Source: an uncultured Eisenbergiella sp. (GTDB lineage: Bacteria; Bacillota; Clostridia; Lachnospirales; Lachnospiraceae). From it: a stretch of DNA of 50,879 nt. Where the stretch lies: NCBI GenBank assembly GCA_904392525.1, contig CAJFMW010000003.1, forward strand, positions 1-50,879, written 5' to 3'. The translations under genes were made by a program, and so were the position numbers. Below, piece after piece: positions 1 through 8,413 of the stretch; the first letter of the stretch is position 1, and each line of letters starts with the position of its first letter. The notes beneath the pieces are model-generated. The model was not told the DNA's origin, did not search any database, and worked only from the letters and a program-made list of their open reading frames with translations.

Positions 1-54
1 GTCGTCATCATTCTGATCAATATTTACAACATCTGCAAATATACAATTCTGTGA
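1..54 (+). CDS. 3' end of an upstream membrane protein (partial)
   Basis: The first 18 codons in frame 1 end in TGA at 52-54 and encode a hydrophobic tail (VVIILINIYNICKYTIL). It resembles the last membrane helix of a transporter, but the family cannot be told from 17 residues. It ends 25 bases before the sulfatase maturase start and may share its operon. A chance open frame at the window edge is also possible. Confidence 0.3.
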   Translation, partial: VVIILINIYNICKYTIL

Positions 55-79
55 ATATAACGCAAAAGGAGCCGTCAAC

Positions 80-1207
80 ATGTCAAAGCAACCTGCCATT
101 ACCCTGCTGATCAAACCCGCCTCCGGAAGCTGCAATCTGCGCTGCCGCTACTGCTTTTATGCGGATGAAATGAATCTCAGGAGCGAACCCACCCGCGGAT
201 TCATGAGCGAAGAAACGCTGGAGATTCTGGTGAAAAAGACGCTGCAGCAGGTATCCCATACAGCCACGTTCGCCTTCCAGGGAGGGGAGCCTACGCTTGC
301 AGGGCTTCCTTTCTACAGGCATTTGATCGAGCTGGAAAAAAAATATAATACAAACGGAATCGCAGTTCATAACAGCATTCAGACCAACGGCATTGTGCTG
401 AACGAGGAATGGGCACAGTTCCTTCACGACAATCATTTTCTGGTGGGGCTCTCCCTGGACGGTTATGAGGAGCTTCACGATGAAAACCGGAAGTTCCCGG
501 ACGGAACCGGAAGCTTTTCCCGTGTGCTGGAAGCGGCCAGGCTTCTGGAACGGTATCAGGTGGACTTCAACATCCTGACCGTAATTACGGCGAAATCCGC
601 AAGGCGCATCCGCCGGATCTACCGCTTCTTTCAGGATCAGGGCTTTGTCTGGCAGCAGTATATCCCCTGCATCGATCCCTTTGAAGAGAATAAGGGAAGC
701 CTCTCCTATTCTCTCACACCGGACCGCTATGGGAAATTTCTGAAGGATCTGTTCGACGACTGGTATGCGGACTGGAAGGCAGGCCGCCCGGTCTACAACC
801 GGACCTTTGAAAACTGGATCGGCATTCTGATCGGCCAGCCGCCGGAGGCCTGCAGCATGAACGGAATCTGCTCCGAGCAGTGGGTGGTGGAAGCGGACGG
901 AACCGTCTATCCCTGTGATTTTTATGTGCTGGATGAATGGAAGCTGGGAAATATCCGGGAGAATTCCTTTGAAGAAATGAATCAGAAGCGGGAAGAGCTT
1001 CAGTTTGTCGCTCTCTCCCGTCATACGCCGCAGGAATGCCGCTCCTGCCGCTGGTATCCGCTCTGCCGCAATGGCTGCCGCAGGGACCGCACGCTTCTTG
1101 CTGACGGCCGCACGCCGGGGCTGAACGCCTACTGCAGCGCGTATCAGGATTTCTTTTCCTATGCGTATCCGAGGCTGGAGGAAATGGCGCGGGCGGTGGG
1201 GAGATGA
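80..1207 (+). CDS. Anaerobic sulfatase-maturating enzyme, radical SAM/SPASM
   Basis: Cytoplasmic radical SAM enzyme expected to oxidise the active-site Cys or Ser of sulfatases to formylglycine without oxygen. The 375-residue length is normal for anSME. The radical SAM cluster motif is CNLRCRYC (Cys18, Cys22, Cys25), followed by the SAM-contact motif QGGEPT near residue 68. The C-terminal SPASM region supplies further cluster cysteines (CSMNGIC, YPCDFY, CRSCRWYPLCRNGC). An AAAAGGAG ribosome site sits just before the ATG. No sulfatase is present in the window, so the substrate must be encoded elsewhere. Family assignment is firm. The sulfatase substrate is inferred from family resemblance; some relatives modify peptides instead. 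Confidence 0.93.
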   Translation: MSKQPAITLLIKPASGSCNLRCRYCFYADEMNLRSEPTRGFMSEETLEILVKKTLQQVSHTATFAFQGGEPTLAGLPFYRHLIELEKKYNTNGIAVHNSIQTNGIVLNEEWAQFLHDNHFLVGLSLDGYEELHDENRKFPDGTGSFSRVLEAARLLERYQVDFNILTVITAKSARRIRRIYRFFQDQGFVWQQYIPCIDPFEENKGSLSYSLTPDRYGKFLKDLFDDWYADWKAGRPVYNRTFENWIGILIGQPPEACSMNGICSEQWVVEADGTVYPCDFYVLDEWKLGNIRENSFEEMNQKREELQFVALSRHTPQECRSCRWYPLCRNGCRRDRTLLADGRTPGLNAYCSAYQDFFSYAYPRLEEMARAVGR

Positions 1208-1213
1208 TAATTT

Positions 1214-2047
1214 TTATACAATTTTTTTGGCAAGCTGCATAACACTTTCCATAACCTGAGCCCATGAAAGATTTTCAACAAAGTAGGAACTGTTTTTATA
1301 GTTTTCCCAGTTTCTGTCCATTGCCTCACTCTTTTCGACAGCGGTTATAATTTTTTCAAGATCGGGAATTTTACCTTCGGCATTTCTTTTCCTGCTGGTT
1401 GCCTGAAAGGCTGCACGGAAAGTTGCGTCGTCCGGCTGTTTTTGACTCAAAAGGATATGAATATCATAAAAATCTCTCATACGTGTATTTGCCGTTCCTC
1501 TGGACATAATCGTTTCGAGCTTCTCAGCAAGAAGTGTTTCCAGATTATATGTCCAGAGGGAAAGATATCGATCCTCAAACATCAGCTTATAGGAATATCT
1601 GATTGCTTCAGGTGTAATGATATCTCCCGTAGACAGATCGATTTTAATGGCCTGTGACAGACGATCCAATGAAGCATTCATGACAAAGCGAATTCCCGGA
1701 TAATCGTGGTCAGGCATGATGTCAGATATCTTTACCACTTGAAAATGTACCCCATCCGGTATTTCTACGTTCATGATATCTTCAATTATTTTCATTGCAT
1801 CTTCTTTTGATAATCGCAGCGATCTCACCGTCGTGTCTATATCCATGGTTGCTCGCGCTTCCAGCCCCGCAACTGAAGCAACCAGCATCCCTCCCTTCAG
1901 GATAAACTGATTTTTATATTTCGAGCAGGCAATTCTTTCCAGAAAACGTTCCATAATGTAATTTCTGATCAGCATCTGTGCTTTTGTGCTGTCGCCGCCG
2001 GAAAGATTTCGGATTTTATCCTTTAATTGTTTTGACGTTCTGATCAT
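1214..2047 (-). CDS. abiEii: AbiEii-type nucleotidyltransferase toxin
   Basis: Toxin half of a type IV toxin-antitoxin/abortive phage infection pair. Characterised AbiEii proteins are nucleotidyltransferases that act on GTP or tRNA ends. The 277-residue protein shows the family core: KGG at 51-53 and a DID motif at 69-71 inside an Arg-rich stretch, then the helical C-terminal region. Its start overlaps the stop of the antitoxin gene by four bases (2044-2047, ATGA type), which implies translational coupling with antitoxin made first. It converges with the sulfatase maturase, leaving only six bases between stops. Base composition is lower in GC than in fkp next door, consistent with acquisition by transfer. 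Confidence 0.9.
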   Translation of the reverse strand: MIRTSKQLKDKIRNLSGGDSTKAQMLIRNYIMERFLERIACSKYKNQFILKGGMLVASVAGLEARATMDIDTTVRSLRLSKEDAMKIIEDIMNVEIPDGVHFQVVKISDIMPDHDYPGIRFVMNASLDRLSQAIKIDLSTGDIITPEAIRYSYKLMFEDRYLSLWTYNLETLLAEKLETIMSRGTANTRMRDFYDIHILLSQKQPDDATFRAAFQATSRKRNAEGKIPDLEKIITAVEKSEAMDRNWENYKNSSYFVENLSWAQVMESVMQLAKKIV

Positions 2048-2640
2048 AACATGACCTCCGTATAAAGTCTGACCTTATCTTCCATCTTCAGTTTAGATGC
2101 ATACAGCATCAGGTTAGGTATATTTTTATCCTCGGAACTCATGTACTCTTTCATGGCAGTCTGAAAAATCTGGATGTCTGTTTTTTCTTTTACCTTAATC
2201 AGATCACAAATTGTCCGTTCTTTATCGTATACCGGGACTTTATTTCCATAACCTGTAAGTATGCTGGATGCACCAAGCCCATATAACTCTGACTTCGTCT
2301 GATATACACAAATTCCCTTTTCGCGTAAATGCGTGGCGTTGTATCCGGCCTTTACTGTAACATATGTCCGGATCGGTTCCCTTTCCATGAAACCATGAAG
2401 ATATAAAGCTGTTTCGTGTGAAAAAATGATTCGACGATTTTGCAGATAGAGAAAATACAAATCATCCGGCCAGGCATCCGGAGAAAAATAGATGCCTTTT
2501 GCCAGCTTTTCCAGGTGATTTTTCTTTACGTATTCCGCAATTGTCGGTCTGGAAATACCATGAGAAAGCGCTTCAGCGGTTAACAGATAACCATTTCCCA
2601 TGTTAATCAGATAATCTAAGACAGGTTCTTTTTTTTTCAT
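2044..2640 (-). CDS. abiEi: AbiEi-type antitoxin/transcriptional repressor
   Basis: Antitoxin half of the AbiE pair, 198 residues. The N-terminal 60 residues form a winged-helix-type DNA-binding region (ALSHGISRPTIAEYVKK), followed by the AbiEi antitoxin domain with FSHETALYLHGF near residue 75. Members of this family neutralise the toxin without stable binding and repress their own promoter through inverted repeats. Directly upstream is a perfect 10-bp inverted repeat around the -10 element (separate entry), which fits that model. A GAGGT ribosome site lies about 8 bases before the ATG. The gene precedes and overlaps the toxin gene. Confidence 0.88.
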   Translation of the reverse strand: MKKKEPVLDYLINMGNGYLLTAEALSHGISRPTIAEYVKKNHLEKLAKGIYFSPDAWPDDLYFLYLQNRRIIFSHETALYLHGFMEREPIRTYVTVKAGYNATHLREKGICVYQTKSELYGLGASSILTGYGNKVPVYDKERTICDLIKVKEKTDIQIFQTAMKEYMSSEDKNIPNLMLYASKLKMEDKVRLYTEVML

Positions 2641-2652
2641 ATATCTTTACCT

Positions 2653-2692
2653 CTACGCTCTCTATTTTATATAATGAGAGCGTAGTTGTAAA
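2653..2692 (-). promoter_or_regulatory. abiE promoter with palindromic operator
   Basis: On the minus strand, TTTACA (2687-2692) and TAAAAT (2664-2669) are separated by 17 bases and lie just upstream of the antitoxin ATG at 2640. A perfect inverted repeat, CTACGCTCTC (2653-2662) and GAGAGCGTAG (2676-2685), brackets the -10 box: one arm lies in the spacer and the other over the expected transcription start. This is the layout expected for autorepression by AbiEi. No T-run follows, so it is not an obvious terminator for fkp. Confidence 0.72.
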
Positions 2693-2710
2693 GTAAATTA
2701 TAATTCTTTT

Positions 2711-5700
2711 TCAGACAAACTCCGTATCCCACACATCCACGCCGCTTTCCTGGAAGATTTCATGGAGACGTTCCCGGAGCATTTCCTTCGTGCAGCCACG
2801 CTTCAGAAGCACCTGAAGGAAGCCGCCGCCACCCGCGCCGGCGATGAATCTGGCGTCAATCAGATCCTCACAGGACAGGAAAATCTGCTCAATACAGGTA
2901 TTGGTTGAGCCGGAATCCAGCTGTCTGGAGAGCTCCCAGTGGCGGTTTAGAAGTCCGGCAAAGGCATCCAGATTGCCCCTCTCCAGTTCAAAGCGCATCA
3001 ACACAGCGACCTCCTGCATTCTTTCCAGAGCGTCGATGGACTCCGGACGTCCGCCCAGATAGCCGCCCACCACATCGCGGAGCAGATTTCTTGCAAGCCT
3101 TCTCTGACCGGTATAGATCAGGGCGAAACGCGCCTGCAGCTCCTTCGCGGTCTCTTCCGGGATTTTGACCTGCTCCACATGGATCTGCTGATGGATGCCG
3201 GGCTTTGTGGTAATGAATTTGATCCCCGGCGTCAGGCCGCCCACCTGATCCTGCCAGCCGCCGCCCGTGCTCATGATCTGTTCCATGGCCAGCACGATGG
3301 CATAGATTTCGTCATCTGTGGCCTCTCTTCCCAGGAAACGGAACAGGCCCTTGACACATGCGCCGGAAAGGATGCTGCTGGTGCCGAGCCCTGATCCCTG
3401 GGGAATTCCCACCACCTTCGTAGAAAGCCGGATGCCGCCGCCAAGGCGGGAGCAAATCTCCTGCAGGCTTTCCTGCGCTCCTCCATTCATTTTCTGCGAG
3501 TCGTCCGATTTCCCGCTGACGGGCTGTACGCCGCGTTCTCCGTTTAACGGTATGATACCGCAGGCAATCAATGCCGCCTTATGCAGCGCGAACGGGTCAT
3601 AAGGATTGTGACAGTCCTGAATCTCTTCCACCGTGTCTGCATGTCCGGAGGCGCCGATATCCGTGCTTGCAAATTCCATATGTAGCTCGGAAAGCCTTTC
3701 CACACAGATCTGAATCGGATATCGTCCGTTCAGCTTCAGCGCTGCATTTAATACCGCCCCGCCTCTCTCGTTACAGTGCGGAGGGGTATCCGTCCAGCCG
3801 CCGCCCCAGTTCACGCGGACGGGGAGTTCCACATCCACTCTGTCCTGCGCAATCCGATAATCTCCGATGGCGGTCAGCCGGGAGGCTTTCTGAATGGTAT
3901 CAAAGCAAAGCGCTTCCACAAGGTCATATCCGGTCTGTCCGAAGGTAAGACGGCGCTCCTTCATGTACTGCGCCACAGCATAGAAGATACGGATTTTCAG
4001 CGAAAACTCAGAATGTTCCGCATCCTCCATAAGCAGCGAAAAAATTTCCCCGTCAATGCCATGGGTTCCGAAGGTTTTCAACGCATCCTTGTAATAGACT
4101 CCAGCTTCCAGCTGCCATAAAAAGCGGCTCGCCAGGATCCGGTTTTCCAGTTCCCGCTGCCAGGCTCCGGCCGCCAACACATCCGCCCGGTTGAAGCTGG
4201 ACTGCAGGCTCAGTCGTTCCGCTCTGCGCCAGGCATCCCGTTCCTCCTGCGTCGCTTTCCCATGTGCCATTTTTTCGATCAGAAGGGCGAAGCGAACCGC
4301 TTCTTCCATATCGGCAGCAGCCGGATACAGGCGGGCGCTCCACAACGAATGCTCCTGTCCTTCCTCCCAAAGCTCCGTCATCCCGATATTGTTTTCGGAA
4401 AGGAAAGCGTTCAGCGTGCTTCCCAGAAAATGTGCACCGCCGGAGCTTTCCAGAATCCCCTTTGGATTATCCTCCACACCGTAGATGCGGGCGACATATC
4501 TTCCGTCCAGAAGCTTCAGGCCATGGAGTACCACACCTTCCGGAACAACGTCATTTTTCAGCTTTACGCCGGAAATGACGCTTCCGTTTCCCACGCAGGA
4601 TTCATTCAGAACAAAACTGTTTTCCATATAAGCGCCTTTTCCGATCTTTGCCCGCTTCCCAACATAACTGTTATGGGCGGCATAATCTGCTCCGGCAGGC
4701 GCCGTCGTGACCACCTGCTTTTTCCATTCCAGAAATTCATAATCCTCTACATCGTGAGTTACCAGACGCACCAGCTCCGATGTGGTTCCGAAATGAATGA
4801 ATTCCGCAGGAGACAGACAGATCAGCTTCATGGAAAATCCATGGAGCGCATCCCATATCTTTTGGCGGCAGCCAAGCAGCTCTTCATTAATCTCGCCCTC
4901 GGCCGCCTCTCTGTAATACTGCTCCAGTGTGGACTGTCCGGCAAGCGGATAAAGAAAATCCCCATAAAAGCTGATCCTGGCCTTTTCATTGACAAATTCA
5001 CGGAATTTCACCTCGTCCGGCGCCCCATCCGTGCTGATCAGACCATACAAAGCTTCCAGAAGCGATACGCCAAGCACTACGGCTCCGGTATCGAGATCCA
5101 CGTTTCCGTGCGCATTCACCGCGCCAAGTGCGCGCAGCCGCTCTTCACTCTGCTTGTGCAGAAACTGCCCCACATAGTCATGCCCGTCATTCAGGAATAC
5201 GCCGTGCTCCTTGCCGGTTTCCACCTTTTCCTTCATGGAAATGGCCGCCGCTCCCCGCGCGTTGAAGTCAATCTGAAGCGGGTTGAACAGAAGTAGCACG
5301 TCTCCGGAAAGCACCAGCATCCCTTCAGGAATCCGGGACGGCACGCCGGACATACCGATCACGAATTCATCAAAAAGCGTGGAGCCGAATCCGTTCGGAA
5401 GCTCCCTTGGTACAGGAGAAAACAGCTTTCCGCAGGCGGAATACTGAGGAACCCTTTTGCTGTCGCCGCCGGAATGAATGACCAGAATACGCAGCCCCTG
5501 GAAAATACTCGTGCCTGATGAAGCTTTATCGGAAGCCTTTTCGGAAATTTTCCCCGCCTCCTTTTGTCCTTTTCCCTTTTCCCGTTCCCTTTCGGCAATG
5601 TAATTCAGCACATGCAGCGTGGCTCCACCGGAGCCAACCCTCTTTCCCTCAGGGTCCGGCAGCACCGCATAATGGGTGTCTGCCGGAAGCCGTCCCTGCT

Positions 5701-5875
5701 TCAGACGGTAATCGATCTGTTCTCTGTAGGTGCGTGCCTGCTCCTCATTGGAGGCGGTCAGCACAAGATAATCCCATTTGATAAAGCTGGGCTTCGTCAG
5801 GCTGCTTTCATAATCCGTCCAGGAATCCAGATAGGACTGCCTGAGAAAAAGGTTTTTCATTTTCTTTACATTCAA
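2711..5875 (-). CDS. fkp: Bifunctional fucokinase/GDP-L-fucose pyrophosphorylase
   Basis: Salvages free L-fucose: the C-terminal kinase makes fucose-1-phosphate and the N-terminal half makes GDP-fucose with GTP. The N-terminal pyrophosphorylase motif is HSGGDSKRVP near residue 133. A beta-helix-like stretch around 400-450 (NSYVGKRAKIGKGAYMENS) links the halves. The GHMP kinase half begins near 685 (VNWGGGWTDTPP) and has the glycine-rich ATP loop GIPQGSGLGTSS near 825. At 1054 residues it is longer than Bacteroides Fkp (about 950). Part of the excess is a Lys/Glu/Ser-rich insert at about 93-122. The start is TTG, supported by GAGGGGG eight bases upstream. The aldo/keto reductase gene lies 24 bases upstream on the same strand. 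No fucosyltransferase is recognisable nearby. Confidence 0.9.
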   Translation of the reverse strand: MNVKKMKNLFLRQSYLDSWTDYESSLTKPSFIKWDYLVLTASNEEQARTYREQIDYRLKQGRLPADTHYAVLPDPEGKRVGSGGATLHVLNYIAEREREKGKGQKEAGKISEKASDKASSGTSIFQGLRILVIHSGGDSKRVPQYSACGKLFSPVPRELPNGFGSTLFDEFVIGMSGVPSRIPEGMLVLSGDVLLLFNPLQIDFNARGAAAISMKEKVETGKEHGVFLNDGHDYVGQFLHKQSEERLRALGAVNAHGNVDLDTGAVVLGVSLLEALYGLISTDGAPDEVKFREFVNEKARISFYGDFLYPLAGQSTLEQYYREAAEGEINEELLGCRQKIWDALHGFSMKLICLSPAEFIHFGTTSELVRLVTHDVEDYEFLEWKKQVVTTAPAGADYAAHNSYVGKRAKIGKGAYMENSFVLNESCVGNGSVISGVKLKNDVVPEGVVLHGLKLLDGRYVARIYGVEDNPKGILESSGGAHFLGSTLNAFLSENNIGMTELWEEGQEHSLWSARLYPAAADMEEAVRFALLIEKMAHGKATQEERDAWRRAERLSLQSSFNRADVLAAGAWQRELENRILASRFLWQLEAGVYYKDALKTFGTHGIDGEIFSLLMEDAEHSEFSLKIRIFYAVAQYMKERRLTFGQTGYDLVEALCFDTIQKASRLTAIGDYRIAQDRVDVELPVRVNWGGGWTDTPPHCNERGGAVLNAALKLNGRYPIQICVERLSELHMEFASTDIGASGHADTVEEIQDCHNPYDPFALHKAALIACGIIPLNGERGVQPVSGKSDDSQKMNGGAQESLQEICSRLGGGIRLSTKVVGIPQGSGLGTSSILSGACVKGLFRFLGREATDDEIYAIVLAMEQIMSTGGGWQDQVGGLTPGIKFITTKPGIHQQIHVEQVKIPEETAKELQARFALIYTGQRRLARNLLRDVVGGYLGGRPESIDALERMQEVAVLMRFELERGNLDAFAGLLNRHWELSRQLDSGSTNTCIEQIFLSCEDLIDARFIAGAGGGGFLQVLLKRGCTKEMLRERLHEIFQESGVDVWDTEFV

Positions 5876-5899
5876 AGGTTTGTCCCCCTCAGACGAATT

Positions 5900-6898
5900 T
5901 TATTCTGCCAGTGAAATTTCGTCGATCCGCTTCAGCTCCTCATCCGTAAACGGCGCGCTCTCAAGCACCTTGAGGTTATCCAGGATCTGCTGAGGCTTCG
6001 ATGCGCCGATCAGCACGCTGGTCACCACCCCGTCTCTCAGAATCCATTTCAATGCCATCTGGGACAGCTTTTCTCCGCGCGCTGCGGCGATTTCGTTCAA
6101 AGCGCGGATCTGGGACAGCCTGCTTTCCGTAAGATTCCCTTCCTTCAGGAAACGTCCGTCCGTTCTGACCCGGCTGTCCTCCGGAATACCGTTCAGATAG
6201 CGGTCCGTCAGCATTCCCTGCGCCAGAGGGCTGAAGGAAATGATGCCCTTCTTCTCTCTTGCCGCCGTATCCTTCAGTCCATTGTTCTCGATGGTCCTGT
6301 TGAAAATGTTATAGGAATTCTGATTGATCACGAAAGGACATTTCAGTTCATCCAGAATATGGCAGGCCCTCTCCATCGTGGGGCCGTCATAATTGGAAAG
6401 GCCCGCGTAAAGTGCCTTGCCGCTCTTCACCGCCTGATCCAGCGCACCCATGGTTTCCTCCAGCGGAGTCTCCGGGTCCATTCTGTGATGATAATAGATG
6501 TCCACATAGTCAAGCCCCATCCTCTGCAGGCTCTGATCAAGGCTTGCAATAAGATACTTTCTGCTTCCCCAGTTTCCGTAAGGGCCTTCCCACATATCAT
6601 AGCCCGCTTTCGTGCTGATGAGCAGTTCATCCCGATAGCTTCCCAGCTCTTCCTTCAGAATCTTTCCGAAATTCCTCTCCGCGCTTCCATAAGCCGGACC
6701 ATAGTTGTTGGCCAGGTCAAAATGGGTGATTCCGTTGTCAAAAGCGGTGAAAATAAGCTGCTTCATGTTCTCGTAAACTGCGGTATCGCCGAAATTGTGC
6801 CAGAGACCAAGGGAAAGCTCCGGAAGCTTCAGGCCGCTGTTTCCGCAGCGGTGATAAGCCATTGTCTCATATCTTTTTGCATCTGCTGTGTAAGTCAT
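5900..6898 (-). CDS. Aldo/keto reductase, L-glyceraldehyde 3-phosphate reductase type
   Basis: NADPH-dependent cytoplasmic reductase of 332 residues, close in pattern to the YghZ/MgrA group that reduces L-glyceraldehyde 3-phosphate. The catalytic tetrad is visible: Asp in THFDLANNYGP, Tyr in the same segment, Lys in ISTKAG and His in YYHHRMD. The group-specific WEGPYGNWGSRKYL region near residue 103 and the C-terminal cofactor signature (VLIGASKPQQI) support the subgroup. A GGGAGG ribosome site lies eight bases before the ATG. It lies directly upstream of fkp on the same strand with 24 bases between, so the two probably share a transcript. The true substrate could be another short aldehyde, such as a product of fucose breakdown. 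Confidence 0.85.
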   Translation of the reverse strand: MTYTADAKRYETMAYHRCGNSGLKLPELSLGLWHNFGDTAVYENMKQLIFTAFDNGITHFDLANNYGPAYGSAERNFGKILKEELGSYRDELLISTKAGYDMWEGPYGNWGSRKYLIASLDQSLQRMGLDYVDIYYHHRMDPETPLEETMGALDQAVKSGKALYAGLSNYDGPTMERACHILDELKCPFVINQNSYNIFNRTIENNGLKDTAAREKKGIISFSPLAQGMLTDRYLNGIPEDSRVRTDGRFLKEGNLTESRLSQIRALNEIAAARGEKLSQMALKWILRDGVVTSVLIGASKPQQILDNLKVLESAPFTDEELKRIDEISLAE

Positions 6899-6924
6899 GT
6901 CAGTTTTCCTCCCGATTTTTGTTT

Positions 6925-7410
6925 TTAAATATATTCCAGTTTCCTGAAATAACGCATTAAAATATCGGCGCAGTTTTCCACGCCAAGCTCTGAGGTATCC
7001 AGGATCATGTGATAATCATTCACATCTCCCCAGGTTTTCCCCGTATGATCATAGTAGTAAGCCGCACGCCTCTCGTCTGTGCGCTCCACCAGCTCCTTTG
7101 CCTCTTCATGGCTCAGACTGTCTCGTCCCATGATCCTGCGGATCCGGTCCTCCTTATCGGCCCGGATGAAAATATTGAAGACATCCGGCCTTCCTTTCAG
7201 AATATCAGACGCACAACGGCCCAGAATGATACATGGCTGTTCCGCAAGCTTTCTGATAGCCTCCGCTTCGCTCTCATATTTATGTCCGCTGAGCTGCTCC
7301 TCAATATAGGCCTTATCATAGACGGGAATCCCCAGCTTTTCGGACAGCTCCTTCGCAATGATGCTCGCTCCCGTTCCATACCTCCGGCTCATGGTGATTA
7401 CCAGTTTCAT
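6925..7410 (-). CDS. Cytidylate kinase-like family protein
   Basis: P-loop nucleoside-monophosphate-kinase-like protein of 161 residues, as in the cytidylate-kinase-like family common in Firmicutes. The N-terminus MKLVITMSRRYGTGASII matches the modified P-loop of this family. The lid-like segment holds IIMGRCASDI-like residues and a DKEDRIRRIMGRD helix, then a conserved Tyr-rich region (RAAYYYDHTGKTWGD). The reading frame stays open upstream, but the start at 7410 is chosen because AAGGAGG lies just before it and a longer version would run into the neighbouring gene. Substrate is not established for the family; it is not the housekeeping cmk. It is 26 bases upstream of the aldo/keto reductase. 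Confidence 0.8.
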   Translation of the reverse strand: MKLVITMSRRYGTGASIIAKELSEKLGIPVYDKAYIEEQLSGHKYESEAEAIRKLAEQPCIILGRCASDILKGRPDVFNIFIRADKEDRIRRIMGRDSLSHEEAKELVERTDERRAAYYYDHTGKTWGDVNDYHMILDTSELGVENCADILMRYFRKLEYI

Positions 7411-7477
7411 AAGCAAATCCCTCCTTCTGTCAGATATGTCATGACCGGCCGCAGCCTCAGCTATTCTTCCGGCAGGA

Positions 7478-8066
7478 TTATCGGCCGCAGCAGTTTTTGT
7501 ATTTCTTCCCGCTGCCGCACGGACAGGGATCATTTCTTCCGATCTTTCTGTCTGTACGTACAAAAGGCTCCCCAGTGTTTTTCCGGATCACCCGGATGCG
7601 GTTCGGATTACGATGAGGATACTTTTTATAGTAAAATCCTCCTTCATATGATTTATTCAGTCTGTCATAATCCTTGATTAGCCTGTCCCGCAGTTCGGAA
7701 ATCCGGCCTGTATCCGCATATGTCTCCAGCTGCTTCACAAAGTCTGCGATCGGCTGGTAGAAAATGGGATAATTCTCTTCGATTTTCTTAAGCAGCTCCC
7801 GATTTTCCGGCCATTCTTCAAGAATGCATAAGGACAGATCCAGCAGGATATGTTTTCGCAAACGGTTCATCCGGAGCTTCCATGGTCAGAACAGCCTTTT
7901 TATTTCCTGCCTCTTTCAGGTTTTCATATGCCTCCCTGATCTCGCGGAAACGTTCCGGGTCCTTTTCGGGGGAACACTGTCTGACCAGCCGGAAATATGC
8001 TTTCTTTATCTCATCCTGTCCTGCGCCTTGTGACAGTCCGAGTACCTCATAATAATTTTCTCCCAT
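7478..8066 (-). pseudogene. Frameshifted J-domain/SEC-C protein
   Basis: Two overlapping open frames read as one broken gene. The first (8066 down to 7818) starts with a J-domain (YYEVLGLSQGAGQDEIKKAYF). The second (to 7478) ends in a SEC-C zinc motif ([18 protein letters not shown]). Removing one A from the run of four at 7853-7856 joins the frames as ...[15 protein letters not shown]..., giving about 195 residues. The J-domain has SPE where canonical J-proteins have HPD, so classical Hsp70 stimulation is doubtful even in the intact form. From memory, Lachnospiraceae relatives with both ends are much longer, so an internal deletion is likely as well. The Hsp70-like remnant immediately upstream suggests the two once formed a pair. 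A sequencing error cannot be excluded for the single-base shift. Confidence 0.72.
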
Positions 8067-8068
8067 CG

Positions 8069-8334
8069 TTATCCTTCCATTTCCATCAGATCTTCGATCT
8101 CGTCTTCATAAGAATCCTCCCGCGTAAAATCCCCTTCCAGAACGGCTTTTTTCAGCTGGTACAAAAGCGCTTCCAGTTCACCGGCAGAGCCTGCTCTTCC
8201 TCATCCAGTCCGACGGCGGAAGGAATCACATAACTTCCGTCAGAATTCGGAATCATTTCCACATTGCCGTTCCGGTATACCGCCGCCTCTGTCGTCGATG
8301 TGCCAAGATCAATTCCGATTACCGTCTCCATCAT
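8069..8334 (-). pseudogene. Hsp70-like chaperone remnant, ends only
   Basis: From the ATG at 8331 (or the adjacent one at 8334), the frame gives the N-terminus of a DnaK-like ATPase: the phosphate-1 motif IGIDLGTSTTEAAVYRNG, then PSAVGLDEEE near residue 45. After about 45 codons the frame breaks down. In another frame, a tail typical of the C-terminus of such proteins (LEALLYQLKKAVLEG then acidic residues) runs to TAA at 8069-8071, two bases before the J-domain ATG. The roughly 500 intervening residues of a normal Hsp70 are missing. The sequence therefore looks like an internal deletion that also shifted the frame. An AGAGG ribosome site remains. No ATPase function can be expected. Confidence 0.75.
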
Positions 8335-8413
8335 TTGTGTTCCTCTGTTTGCGTGCTGCCAATATACCGGTACACTGCCGCCTTCGCTTACATCCACGTA
8401 AGCCTCCTGTTCC

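Noticed and set aside
1208-1260. Possible terminator between the sulfatase maturase and the toxin gene
   Set aside because: T-rich sequence is present but no stem could be drawn.
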